Positions 43,742-52,138 of a stretch of DNA of 64,000 bases are shown one piece after another. Under the pieces are notes generated by a model. The model searched no databases, was not told the origin of the DNA, and was given only the letters and a program-made list of their open reading frames with translations. The position numbers were made by a program, and so were the translations under genes. Each line of letters begins with the position of its first letter. The stretch's first letter is position 1. This DNA comes from Paludibacter sp. (GTDB lineage Bacteria; Bacteroidota; Bacteroidia; Bacteroidales; Paludibacteraceae). The stretch spans positions 62,001 to 126,000 of the forward strand of contig JAMPAY010000005.1 in NCBI GenBank assembly GCA_023666945.1, given 5' to 3'.

Positions 43742-44596
43742 ATGAAAAACAATAAACGATATACCGATTTACAACTGAAGCCCGGTGTTTTTATTCCTGA
43801 TACGGGCATCAATTATCCGGAAGATAATCCGGTAGAACGTCTATGGCACAAGCCTAAAGATCGAGATATTGTATTCGATGAGAATTATCCCTATTTAGAC
43901 GATTCGTTCTCGTTTCGTTTGCAAAACTGGTTTGGTTATGTCTTTGTTCTTTATGGAGCGTTGTTTCCTGTCAATACCATTCGTTACGGATTACGTATTC
44001 GCGGTAGGCATATACTGAAGAAATATAAGAAAGAATTGCAGGGTGGGGCAATAACCATTGCCAACCATTGCTACCAATGGGATGCACCGGCAGTCTTGCA
44101 AGCCGTGCATGCCAATCGCCATACCCGTATTCCCATGTTTGCCGACAATTTCTGTACGAGCGACCATTGGTTCCTAAAGCAAGTGGGTGGTATCCCTGTT
44201 CCCGACAATATGTCTGCACTCAAGAAATTCAATGAGGCATTCGATGAGTTTCATCGCCGTGGTTGGTGGTTTCATGTCTTTCCTGAAGCAGCCAATTGGC
44301 GTTTTTACAAACCGTTACGTCCGTTCCGCAAAGGTGCATTTTCTATGGCATATAAATACAATATGCCTATTTTGCCTTGCGTAATTTCCTATCGCGAACG
44401 CACCGGAATCTACAAATGGTTCGGAAAGAAAACCGAACCGTTGCTTACGGTTACCATAGGTGAACCTATATTCCCCAATCGTACGGCAGCCCGCAAAACA
44501 GAGGTGGATCGGATGCGTGTAGAGGCACATCTGCGCATGGAGGATATGGCGGGAATTACGCATAACACTTGGCCTATTGTGCCGGAAGACGAATAA
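43742..44596 (+). CDS. PlsC-like 1-acyl-glycerol-3-phosphate acyltransferase family protein
   Basis: 284 residues. A membrane-associated hydrophobic stretch (about 62-80) precedes the acyltransferase domain. Motif I is NHCYQWDAP near 104-112 (HX4D) and FPEAANW near 180-186 is motif III. The family moves acyl chains from ACP or CoA to an alcohol or amine at the inner membrane. Its length and the extended N-terminus differ from the canonical PlsC. In this operon it may acylate the product made by the GH3 enzyme rather than lysophosphatidic acid. It follows the HAD gene after 29 bases. Confidence 0.85.
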   Translation: MKNNKRYTDLQLKPGVFIPDTGINYPEDNPVERLWHKPKDRDIVFDENYPYLDDSFSFRLQNWFGYVFVLYGALFPVNTIRYGLRIRGRHILKKYKKELQGGAITIANHCYQWDAPAVLQAVHANRHTRIPMFADNFCTSDHWFLKQVGGIPVPDNMSALKKFNEAFDEFHRRGWWFHVFPEAANWRFYKPLRPFRKGAFSMAYKYNMPILPCVISYRERTGIYKWFGKKTEPLLTVTIGEPIFPNRTAARKTEVDRMRVEAHLRMEDMAGITHNTWPIVPEDE

Positions 44597-44615
44597 GTAC
44601 GGCAACGTTTGCGCT

Positions 44616-45395
44616 ATGGTTACAATTATCACAGGAGGATCTAACGGCATTGGGTTGGCAACGGCACAACTTTTTGCCGAAAAAGGACATGTGGTGTACG
44701 ATTTCTCGCGGCATGGCACTACAAACGATGGTTGCAAACATATCGATTGCGATGTTACCAATCCTGCAGATGTTCAGCGGGCTGTCGGTGAGGTTGTGCG
44801 CCAAGAGGGACGCATCGATTGCTTAATCTGCAATGCAGGATATGGTATTGCCGGTGCGGTGGAGTTCACAGTGTTAGATGATGCCAAACGGCAGTTGGAT
44901 GTCAATTTCTTCGGGGCATTAACGCTGGTGCAGGCGGTTGTACCCATTATGCGGCAACAGAGTGGGGGAACTGTCTTGTTTACCTCCTCTGTGGCTGCTG
45001 TTTTCTCTATTCCCTATCAAGCGTTCTATTCGGTCTCCAAGTCGGCGGTCAATGCGTTGGCAATGGCATTGCGGAGCGAATTGTTGCCATTTGGTATCCG
45101 TGTATCTGCTCTTATGTTGGGCGATGTGCATACCGGTTTTACCGCTGCTCGCAAAACCAATCTGCAGGGAGCCGAAATCTATCGTAATATGCAACATGCC
45201 ATTGCCGTTATGGAGCAAGACGAGCAAAATGGCATGACACCGCAATATGTGGCACTACATGTCTATCGAGTGGCACTCAAACGGAATCCTGCTCCATTGT
45301 ACACCATAGGACTATCGTATCGACTCTTTGTTTTTCTCGACCGTTTATTGCCAAAGCGTTTATCGCATTGGATTGTTGCGAAAATGTATAGTTGA
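44616..45395 (+). CDS. Short-chain dehydrogenase/reductase
   Basis: 259 residues from ATG 44616; an in-frame ATG at 44577 would overlap the previous gene and add 13 residues without SDR character. TGGSNGIG near 6-13 binds the nucleotide, NAG is at about 74-76, and YSVSKSAVNALA holds the catalytic Tyr and Lys. An acidic residue after the second strand (YDFSRHG) leaves the cofactor preference uncertain. Last gene of the four-gene GH3 operon, 19 bases after the acyltransferase. Substrate unknown; a keto- or hydroxy-acyl compound is a fair guess. Confidence 0.85.
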   Translation: MVTIITGGSNGIGLATAQLFAEKGHVVYDFSRHGTTNDGCKHIDCDVTNPADVQRAVGEVVRQEGRIDCLICNAGYGIAGAVEFTVLDDAKRQLDVNFFGALTLVQAVVPIMRQQSGGTVLFTSSVAAVFSIPYQAFYSVSKSAVNALAMALRSELLPFGIRVSALMLGDVHTGFTAARKTNLQGAEIYRNMQHAIAVMEQDEQNGMTPQYVALHVYRVALKRNPAPLYTIGLSYRLFVFLDRLLPKRLSHWIVAKMYS

Positions 45396-45520
45396 TGCTA
45401 ATCGCTGCAATATCGGACTAATGTAGGTTTTATGCTGCTCATGCAGATTTGGCACATTGTATGCTCAGGCAGTAAGGTGCGCTAAAAAAGGTGCTGATAG
45501 CATACTTTTGCCGACAATTG

Positions 45521-45553
45521 CTTGTTCCTTTCGGATTTATTTGCTAACTTTGC
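45521..45553 (+). promoter_or_regulatory. Promoter at the start of the polysaccharide locus
   Basis: CTTG (45521-45524), 20 bases, TAACTTTGC (45545-45553), 21 bases upstream of the Wzt start codon. Confidence 0.65.
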
Positions 45554-45574
45554 CGCATTGAATATACTCTCGTC

Positions 45575-46876
45575 ATGACGGCTATCGAATTTAATCATAT
45601 CAGCAAACAATATCGTTTGGGGCTTGTTTCTACGCGTACACTTTCGCACGATCTGAATCGTTGGTGGCAGACAAGCATTTTGCACCACGAAGACCCTTAT
45701 CTGAAAATAGGTGAAACCAACGACCGTTCCACTAAAAGCAATAGCGAGTATGTGTGGGCATTGCGTGATATCGATTTCAAAGTGGAGCAGGGCGATGTGG
45801 TGGGGATTATCGGTAAGAACGGTGCAGGCAAGAGTACGCTGCTGAAATTATTGAGTCGTGTAACTACGCCTACCACCGGCACTATCCGTGCTCGTGGACG
45901 TATTGCATCTCTTTTGGAGGTAGGAACAGGGTTTCATCCCGAGATGACAGGGCGCGAAAATATCTACATGAATGGGGCAATTATGGGGATGACCAAGCAG
46001 GAGATTACGCGTAAGTTAGATGAGATAGTCGCCTTTTCGGGGTGTGAACGTTATATTGATACGCCTGTCAAACGGTATAGTTCGGGTATGACAGTACGCC
46101 TGGGATTTGCTATTGCGGCTCATCTCGACCCCGAAATTTTGGTGGTGGATGAAGTGTTGGCTGTGGGCGATGCCGAGTTTCAAAAAAAAGCAATCGGCAA
46201 GATGCAAGACATCTCGCAAGGGCAAGGGCGTACCGTCTTGTTCGTCAGCCATAACATGGCAAGCATTAAAGCATTGTGCAAAAGTGGCGTGCTTTTAGAG
46301 AATGGAAATGTCTCTTTCTTAGGAACTGCAGAAGATACAATAAATCGTTATTTGGCTATTAACATAGAGAGTCAATCGGGAGATATGTCTTTAGTCAATC
46401 GTACAGATCGTAGAGGTACAGGAAAGATGCGTGTTATTAGGGTTGATTTTCGCAATATCAATAACGATTTAGTAGACGAATTGTTCTATGCACAATATCT
46501 AAAAATAGAAATTTCTTTTACGAAAGATAATGATGTTGATTTGTCTAATCTTATTGTGTCTTGCGGTTTTGAAGATGCCTATTGTAATCGTGCAAATGAA
46601 TGGGTCTCTGATGAATTGGAACATGATTTTACGAAGATAGAGAATGGAAAAATTACGCTTGTGGTGCCTTCTATTACAATGCGCCCAAATACATATTTTT
46701 TTCATTTCAAATTGATGCTAAATAGTACGGGTGATCATAATATAGCAGATGCAATGCACTTTGCAAAACAATTGCATATAATGCACCATGATGATTTTCA
46801 GAATGGTATGAGGTTGCGAGAGGGAAGAGGATATGAAGCAGTTGTCCCTGCTTTCTTTGTTAGGTCAAATGCGTAG
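45575..46876 (+). CDS. wzt: Polysaccharide ABC transporter ATP-binding protein, Wzt-type
   Basis: 433 residues. The ATPase domain (about 1-245) has Walker A GKNGAGKST at 80-88, the signature KRYSSGMTVRLGFA and Walker B ILVVDEVLAVGD. The C-terminal part (about 275-430) is a beta-sandwich of the Wzt carbohydrate-binding kind, which reads the end of the polysaccharide before export by the Wzm permease. No permease gene is next to it; it may lie elsewhere in the locus. Around 46250-46330 the base composition falls sharply (one sampled line 53 percent G+C before, 23 percent after), so the two halves look to have separate histories. Confidence 0.9.
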   Translation: MTAIEFNHISKQYRLGLVSTRTLSHDLNRWWQTSILHHEDPYLKIGETNDRSTKSNSEYVWALRDIDFKVEQGDVVGIIGKNGAGKSTLLKLLSRVTTPTTGTIRARGRIASLLEVGTGFHPEMTGRENIYMNGAIMGMTKQEITRKLDEIVAFSGCERYIDTPVKRYSSGMTVRLGFAIAAHLDPEILVVDEVLAVGDAEFQKKAIGKMQDISQGQGRTVLFVSHNMASIKALCKSGVLLENGNVSFLGTAEDTINRYLAINIESQSGDMSLVNRTDRRGTGKMRVIRVDFRNINNDLVDELFYAQYLKIEISFTKDNDVDLSNLIVSCGFEDAYCNRANEWVSDELEHDFTKIENGKITLVVPSITMRPNTYFFHFKLMLNSTGDHNIADAMHFAKQLHIMHHDDFQNGMRLREGRGYEAVVPAFFVRSNA

Positions 46877-46881
46877 AAGAT

Positions 46882-47832
46882 ATGAAGTTATTTCAGTATA
46901 TACGCCATTGGTTAGGGCATGATCGCCGTATGCGGCAGCGAATGGATAATTTGCAGCAACAGGTGGCAGATTTGCAGATGCATCAGATTGCGCTTACAGA
47001 ATTCATTAAAGAGACACAGTATAAGTTGTATCTGAAAGATCGGGTATCACATGATACAACATGTGGAATTACTACTGATGCACTTTGCAAGGAAGAAGTT
47101 ATCGTGTCGCTTACTTCGTATGGTAAACGTATTAGTGAGGTTTATCTTGCAATTGAGTCCATTATGCAAGGGACAATGAAGCCTAATCGCATTATTCTAT
47201 GGTTGGCAGAAGAAGAGAGAGGCAAAACATTGCCTATTACTTTGCTGCTACAACAACAACGTGGGTTACAAGTAGAATACTGTGCCGATATTCGTTCTTA
47301 TAAAAAACTTATTCCTACCTTGCAAAAGTATAAAGAAGCTGCGATTATTACGGTAGATGATGATATAATGTACAATATCGACTTTGTTGAAAATCTTGTT
47401 CGTTCCCATATAAAACAACCTAATGTTGTTTGTGCAAACCGGATTCGTAAAATGAGTAGGGATGTCAAAGGCACATTGACTTCTTATTTGCAATGGTCGT
47501 TGGAGGCAACTGATTATTCCGATTATCAACTCAATTTCTTAACAAGTGGCGGTGGAACCATCTTTCCACCACATATTTTCCCAAATGAAGTTTTTAATGA
47601 AAAAGTTTTCATGGAGATATGTCCTTATGCTGATGATGTATGGATTAATGCAATGCTTCGTCTGAAAAGTGTACCAATCGTAAAATCTTTTACTCACGAT
47701 TCACAAGGATGTGACTATGTTGCACTCACTAAACCTTTAGAAAGGGCGTTGGAAACCATTAATACCAATCCTAATCATTGTCTCAATGATGTACAGATCA
47801 AAGCGGTATTTGCGCACTATAATATCAATTAG
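46882..47832 (+). CDS. Putative glycosyltransferase with N-terminal coiled coil
   Basis: 316 residues. A coiled-coil segment (about 12-45) is followed by a GT-A-like domain: IVSLTSYGKRI near 74-84, IILWLAEEE near 107-115 and VDDDIMY near 155-161, which looks like the metal-binding DxD motif. TSGGGTIFPPH near 220 is a conserved nucleotide-sugar glycosyltransferase loop. The exact family and sugar are not clear. It begins 5 bases after wzt and is part of the polysaccharide operon. The first 120 bases are richer in G+C than the rest, continuing the mosaic pattern seen in wzt. Confidence 0.7.
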   Translation: MKLFQYIRHWLGHDRRMRQRMDNLQQQVADLQMHQIALTEFIKETQYKLYLKDRVSHDTTCGITTDALCKEEVIVSLTSYGKRISEVYLAIESIMQGTMKPNRIILWLAEEERGKTLPITLLLQQQRGLQVEYCADIRSYKKLIPTLQKYKEAAIITVDDDIMYNIDFVENLVRSHIKQPNVVCANRIRKMSRDVKGTLTSYLQWSLEATDYSDYQLNFLTSGGGTIFPPHIFPNEVFNEKVFMEICPYADDVWINAMLRLKSVPIVKSFTHDSQGCDYVALTKPLERALETINTNPNHCLNDVQIKAVFAHYNIN

Positions 47833-47855
47833 TAATAATAAATATCGAAAATAAT

Positions 47856-48068
47856 ATGTATATGAATAAGGATAATCTTGGCTTGTCATTGTGTGAATAT
47901 ATTCAGAGACTTAATAATGTATCCGAGGATGAGAAACGGGCAATTTTAGAGAGTCTAAAATTGCTGTTGAAAGAAGATATAGAAAAGAGTGATAAAATTA
48001 CAGATAAGGAAGTGGCAAAATGTGTAGTTGACTCTTTCATTGAATTAGCAAAAATCATGCTCTTATAG
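47856..48068 (+). CDS. Small helical protein of unknown function
   Basis: 70 residues (or 68 from the second ATG at 47862), predicted to be all helical, charged, with no signal or membrane segment. No family recognised. It is AT-rich and sits 55 bases before the ATPase gene, so it is probably the first gene of the ATPase module; small leading genes of this kind can be antitoxins, adaptors or regulators, which is only a guess. Confidence 0.55.
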   Translation: MYMNKDNLGLSLCEYIQRLNNVSEDEKRAILESLKLLLKEDIEKSDKITDKEVAKCVVDSFIELAKIMLL

Positions 48069-48123
48069 ATTTTCTGTACTACAGAAATGATGATATACAA
48101 TATTGTTTATAATAATGTAACTT

Positions 48124-49281
48124 ATGAAAGAAACGATTTCTGTAAGGAATGTAGGTGCGTTGAAAGATACTGGGCTGATGGAAATCCAGCCGTTGACGAT
48201 ACTTATTGGTGATTCCGCAAGTGGTAAGAGTACGCTGATGAAACTGATAGTACTTATGCGTTATATATTCAAGCGTGTAGTCATTCGCTCTTATATAAAG
48301 AATTCAAATGTGAATAACACGGTATTTTATATCCGATTTGATGATTTGTTGCGTGATGATATAAAGCAAGTTGTCAATAAAGACTCTTTTATTGAATATA
48401 TAGCACACATAAATGGTCATAATTATAGTATAAAATACGAAAACGGACGATTGCAGACACCGAGTAGCATACCAAACGAAGACCTCGTTTTTATGAAAGA
48501 GGTTTGGGTGTCTGAGATGCGAAGTGCTATTGCGCCATTAGCGGCAAAAGGCTCATGGGCTAAAAATGCTAGTTTGGGGTTCTATTTTGATGAGACATTT
48601 TCGGAATTTGATGAGGCTACCGAACTTGTCAAACAATTCGGTTTAAACTATATTGGACTGAAAATGAATGTAATCAAAGGAGGCAATAATCAGAAAAAGT
48701 ATGAACTAAACCCCATTGATGGTAGTTATGGTAAATTCGAGTTACGTCACGCTTCTTCAGGGATCCAAACGACAGTACCGCTTATGGTACTTGTTCAATA
48801 CTATGCAGATGTTTTTTCGTTCAAAGCAGCACAAAAACGTAACATTATTGATTTGCTTTACGAAAAAGATCTTACAACACAATATCATCCGGACATGGAA
48901 TTGGCAGATGTACCTAATGTTGTACATTTGCACATTGAAGAACCGGAGTTAAGTCTTGATCCTACCTCACAAATACGCTTCTTTAACGAATTGGTAAAGA
49001 TTGCTTTTGAACAAAAGAGTGATAACCGACAGATAGGACTCGTTATGGCAACACATAGTCCTTACATTGTGAATGACCTAAATCTTCTTATCAAAGCGCA
49101 TGATTGTCAGAAAACGATTGATGGTGCACACCTTGATTATGACAATATAGCAGTCTATCAATTGGAAGAGGGACGTTGCCAAAACTTAAAAATGAACAAT
49201 CTGCATTTTATAAATGTAGAGCGCCTTTCCGAAGACATCAATGTCATTTATGATCAATACGATCAACTGAAACAACTATAG
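48124..49281 (+). CDS. SMC/ABC-like AAA ATPase
   Basis: 385 residues. Walker A GDSASGKST at 29-37, an ABC-type signature ASSGIQ at 210-215, Walker B HIEEPELSLDP starting at 270 with the catalytic Glu following the PEL motif, and H-loop ATHSPY near 309-314. The lid between Walker A and the signature is short, without a long coiled coil, and no TOPRIM domain follows, so it is not a full OLD nuclease. The family (AAA_15/AAA_21-like) supplies the motor in several anti-phage systems (Gabija, Septu, PARIS, Abi types). It is not a transporter: no membrane partner and a cytosolic partner gene starts one base after its stop. Confidence 0.85.
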   Translation: MKETISVRNVGALKDTGLMEIQPLTILIGDSASGKSTLMKLIVLMRYIFKRVVIRSYIKNSNVNNTVFYIRFDDLLRDDIKQVVNKDSFIEYIAHINGHNYSIKYENGRLQTPSSIPNEDLVFMKEVWVSEMRSAIAPLAAKGSWAKNASLGFYFDETFSEFDEATELVKQFGLNYIGLKMNVIKGGNNQKKYELNPIDGSYGKFELRHASSGIQTTVPLMVLVQYYADVFSFKAAQKRNIIDLLYEKDLTTQYHPDMELADVPNVVHLHIEEPELSLDPTSQIRFFNELVKIAFEQKSDNRQIGLVMATHSPYIVNDLNLLIKAHDCQKTIDGAHLDYDNIAVYQLEEGRCQNLKMNNLHFINVERLSEDINVIYDQYDQLKQL

Positions 49282-49282
49282 G

Positions 49283-49948
49283 ATGAAAAACTTATTAGAA
49301 CATTGTTTTCCTTTACATTATGGCTTGCAAAAGAAAGTTGTATTGACTGAAGAATGCACTAATAATGCAGATTTCGATTTGCAAGATACAACCATACCCT
49401 ATATTGTACCGTTTTCAACAGGGGATGTTTCATTCAAGAACACCAACTTATCATTGTCTGTTATCAAATACGATGACTATGTTAAACAATTTGGTGAACC
49501 TAAATCAATGCAGCATAAATTGAGATGTGATTTTGTCATCACCGATAAAGAAACGAATAATCTAATGTTGTTATGTGAAATTACAACTGACAATTCACGT
49601 GATGGTAAAGGACTTAGCAAACCGATTATTAAGAATAACACAATCATTTTTCAAGGTGGTAAATTAGAAAAAACACGAAGACAATTAGCCGATTCACTGC
49701 AAATCCTTTTGAATGTGCCCGAAATCCAAGTCTATGCACAGCAAAAACACGAACGCGTCTGCCTTACGGCGTATCGTATCACAATACATAATGATGAAAC
49801 GCAGCAAGTTCGTACTGCTTTTAATCGTGCATATATCATCGAAACTCAAGAGACAGGTTCTGATGGAGTGTTGATAAACGATGTAAATATTAATAGTATG
49901 GGGTTTCTTTATAAGCGTATTAGCCATGACAGTGTATATCACCTCTAA
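49283..49948 (+). CDS. Partner protein with PD-(D/E)xK-like pattern
   Basis: 221 residues, no family I can name. In the middle, Asp83 (RCDFVIT) is followed by a turn and then a strand ending LLCEITT with Glu99, and then by a helix KTRRQLADSL. This Asp, strand-Glu, helix order resembles PD-(D/E)xK nucleases, although Lys is replaced by Thr101. It has no signal peptide. The start codon is one base after the ATPase stop, so the two are translated together. I infer an effector or nuclease-like partner; an inactive nuclease fold acting as a binding module is equally possible. Confidence 0.6.
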   Translation: MKNLLEHCFPLHYGLQKKVVLTEECTNNADFDLQDTTIPYIVPFSTGDVSFKNTNLSLSVIKYDDYVKQFGEPKSMQHKLRCDFVITDKETNNLMLLCEITTDNSRDGKGLSKPIIKNNTIIFQGGKLEKTRRQLADSLQILLNVPEIQVYAQQKHERVCLTAYRITIHNDETQQVRTAFNRAYIIETQETGSDGVLINDVNINSMGFLYKRISHDSVYHL

Positions 49949-49990
49949 GTATTTTATTGTTAATCCTATGATAATTGTATATAAATACTG

Positions 49991-50845
49991 ATGAATAATC
50001 CCCTCTTTTCCATACTTATTGCCAATTACAACAATGGCAAATATCTTATGGATGCGATAGAAAGTGTCCGTCAGCAGACTTATACTCATTGGGAGATTAT
50101 TTTAGTGGATGATGGTTCTACTGACAACTCGCACATATTGTACAAAGAATTGGCTAAAGATGAGCGTATCCATATCTATTACAATGAAGAGAATAAAGGG
50201 TGTGGTTATACGAAGCGCCGTTGCGTGGAATTGGCAATTGGGGAGTTTTGTGGTTTTCTCGATCCTGATGATACATTAGATTACAATGCTTTGCAGGTAA
50301 TGTTCGAGACAATCCGAGAGCATCCTGAGTGTGGAGCATTTTTTAGTCATATGTATGTGTGTGATAGCGAGATGAAAGTTATATATAACGATACTTTTAG
50401 TTTTGGTTCTGAGGCATGGAATAAATTTATACATTTTCAGAGAGGTATACCCCTCTATTGTTTCAATAGAGGGGTATACCTCTCAACACGAGGAATACAC
50501 CCTGCCTTGACGCAAAGCGTAGATATTGACCTTTATTATCTGATGTCGGAGCAAACGAAGGTTTTTTATATAGATAAGCCATTGTATTATTATCGCAATA
50601 ATCCTATCTCTTTGACGAAAAATACGGATATTGCTACAGGGACACATTTGTGGGTCATTATGGATAGTCTAAAACGACAGAATGCTCCACTACAAGAAAC
50701 CGTAAAAGAGATTGCCGATTTTTATACTTGGCGAATAGAACCTTTGCGAAAAGAATTGAACATCACAAAGCAAGACCGTTTTTACCAATGGGGACTACAT
50801 ATTCGACATTGGAAACGTCAACTTAAAAGCCTTTTAAATCGATAA
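49991..50845 (+). CDS. GT2 family glycosyltransferase
   Basis: 284 residues. GT-A domain: SILIANYNNGKYL at the start, VDDGSTDNS near 37-45, and DPDD near 91-94 as the metal-binding motif. The last 60 residues are helical and may hold the membrane surface. The sugar is unknown. The gene contains a perfect 21-bp inverted repeat (50440-50484) that encodes residues about 151-165. It overlaps the next gene by one base, inside the polysaccharide operon. Confidence 0.88.
   Translation: MNNPLFSILIANYNNGKYLMDAIESVRQQTYTHWEIILVDDGSTDNSHILYKELAKDERIHIYYNEENKGCGYTKRRCVELAIGEFCGFLDPDDTLDYNALQVMFETIREHPECGAFFSHMYVCDSEMKVIYNDTFSFGSEAWNKFIHFQRGIPLYCFNRGVYLSTRGIHPALTQSVDIDLYYLMSEQTKVFYIDKPLYYYRNNPISLTKNTDIATGTHLWVIMDSLKRQNAPLQETVKEIADFYTWRIEPLRKELNITKQDRFYQWGLHIRHWKRQLKSLLNR
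50440..50484. repeat. Perfect 21-bp inverted repeat inside a glycosyltransferase gene
   Basis: 50440-50460 and 50464-50484 are exact reverse complements around TTT, with GGTATACC-type cores in each arm. The frame stays open through it. Such a stem inside a coding region is far beyond chance for this length and would fold strongly in the mRNA. Confidence 0.85.
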
Positions 50846-52098
50846 TGGTTATGAATATAACACATCTAACAACTGTCGATCGTGCAGGCTCAGGCAAGGC
50901 TGCAATGCGCATTGTGCAAGCATTGCGTTCTGTTGATTGTAAGGCGATATTGCTTGTGTTGCACAAACAGTTATTAGGACATGATGAGATTATTCGCTTT
51001 CACATCCCTAAGAAACCTTTATATATTCGCATATTGAAGCGTCTACACATATGGCATACTAAAGAAGAACAAATCAATAAACAATTAGAATGTTACCATA
51101 TCAATGATGCATTTTCACTCATGCAGTCGGATATACGCATCGATCAACATCCGTTAATACATCAGAGTAACATTATACATCTCCATTGGATGAATACTTT
51201 TATTGACTTGCAGTCTTTTTTTCAGCACACAAAGCAACCTGTAGTATGGACAATGCACGATATGTCTGCGTGTTGTAGTTGTTGTTGTTATGGAGAGGAA
51301 TGTGGGCGTTATAAAGAAAAATGTGGTGCTTGTCCAATTCTCGCATCTTCAGATTCTGAAGATTATAGTAGACAGCAATGGTATTATAAAAATGCTGTTT
51401 TTCAACGTCATATGCACCGTCTATACATAGTAACACCCAGTGTATGGTTGGCAGATAAATTTAGAGAGAGTTCTCTCTTTCGAAATGCTCATATTTGTGT
51501 TATCCCCAATTGTATAGATACCGCGATTTTTTATCCTCTCAAACAGCCACATCCACAAGATGAAGTACACGTACTGTTAGGTGCTATGGATGCCACGGAT
51601 ATACGCAAAGGATTTTTGCGGCTTGTGCGTATCTTACCTAAATTGCAACAGAAATTACTCAATAAACAGTTAGTGGTTCATGTTGTAGGAGAAAAAAGTG
51701 GGCATATACAAATCAATAATGATATTGTGGTAAAAAGTTGGGGATTCATAGAAAGTGATATTGAATTAGCCAAACTTTATAATTCAGTCGACTTATTGCT
51801 CTATGCTTCTTATCGTGATAATTTGCCCAATATGATAATGGAAGCGATGGCATGTGGAGTACCGGTGGTTGCTTTCCCTATTGGCGGTATTCCTGATATG
51901 GTAAAGCACAAACAGACAGGATATTGTGCTGCCAATGAAGATGACTATGTGCAAGGATGTTTGTGGTGTTTGCAACATGCTGATAGCCTTTCGCAAAATG
52001 CATTGAAAAAAGTGCAAACTGAATATCTTTATTCTGTTGTAGCCAATCAATACCAACAATTATACAACGATATATTATCTCAGACAATCACCAAATAA
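50845..52098 (+). CDS. GT4 family glycosyltransferase
   Basis: 417 residues of GT-B fold. The N-terminal domain starts MNITHLTTVDRAGSGKAAMR; HLHWMNTF near 112-119 and WTMHDMSACC are typical of a subgroup of polysaccharide GT4 enzymes with a Cys cluster (CSCCCYGEECGRYKEKCGAC, about 142-161) that may bind a metal. The C-terminal domain has EAMACGVPVVAF near 333-344, the GT4 donor-binding motif. ATG 50845 overlaps the previous stop; ATG 50851 is an equally good start. Confidence 0.9.
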   Translation: MVMNITHLTTVDRAGSGKAAMRIVQALRSVDCKAILLVLHKQLLGHDEIIRFHIPKKPLYIRILKRLHIWHTKEEQINKQLECYHINDAFSLMQSDIRIDQHPLIHQSNIIHLHWMNTFIDLQSFFQHTKQPVVWTMHDMSACCSCCCYGEECGRYKEKCGACPILASSDSEDYSRQQWYYKNAVFQRHMHRLYIVTPSVWLADKFRESSLFRNAHICVIPNCIDTAIFYPLKQPHPQDEVHVLLGAMDATDIRKGFLRLVRILPKLQQKLLNKQLVVHVVGEKSGHIQINNDIVVKSWGFIESDIELAKLYNSVDLLLYASYRDNLPNMIMEAMACGVPVVAFPIGGIPDMVKHKQTGYCAANEDDYVQGCLWCLQHADSLSQNALKKVQTEYLYSVVANQYQQLYNDILSQTITK

Positions 52099-52138
52099 TT
52101 CCTCCGAAAAATGGTTATATGACAATGTTTGTAATTAT

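Noticed and set aside
43742..44596. Calling the acyltransferase the canonical plsC
   Set aside because: The extended N-terminus and the operon partners differ from canonical PlsC, so only the family is named.
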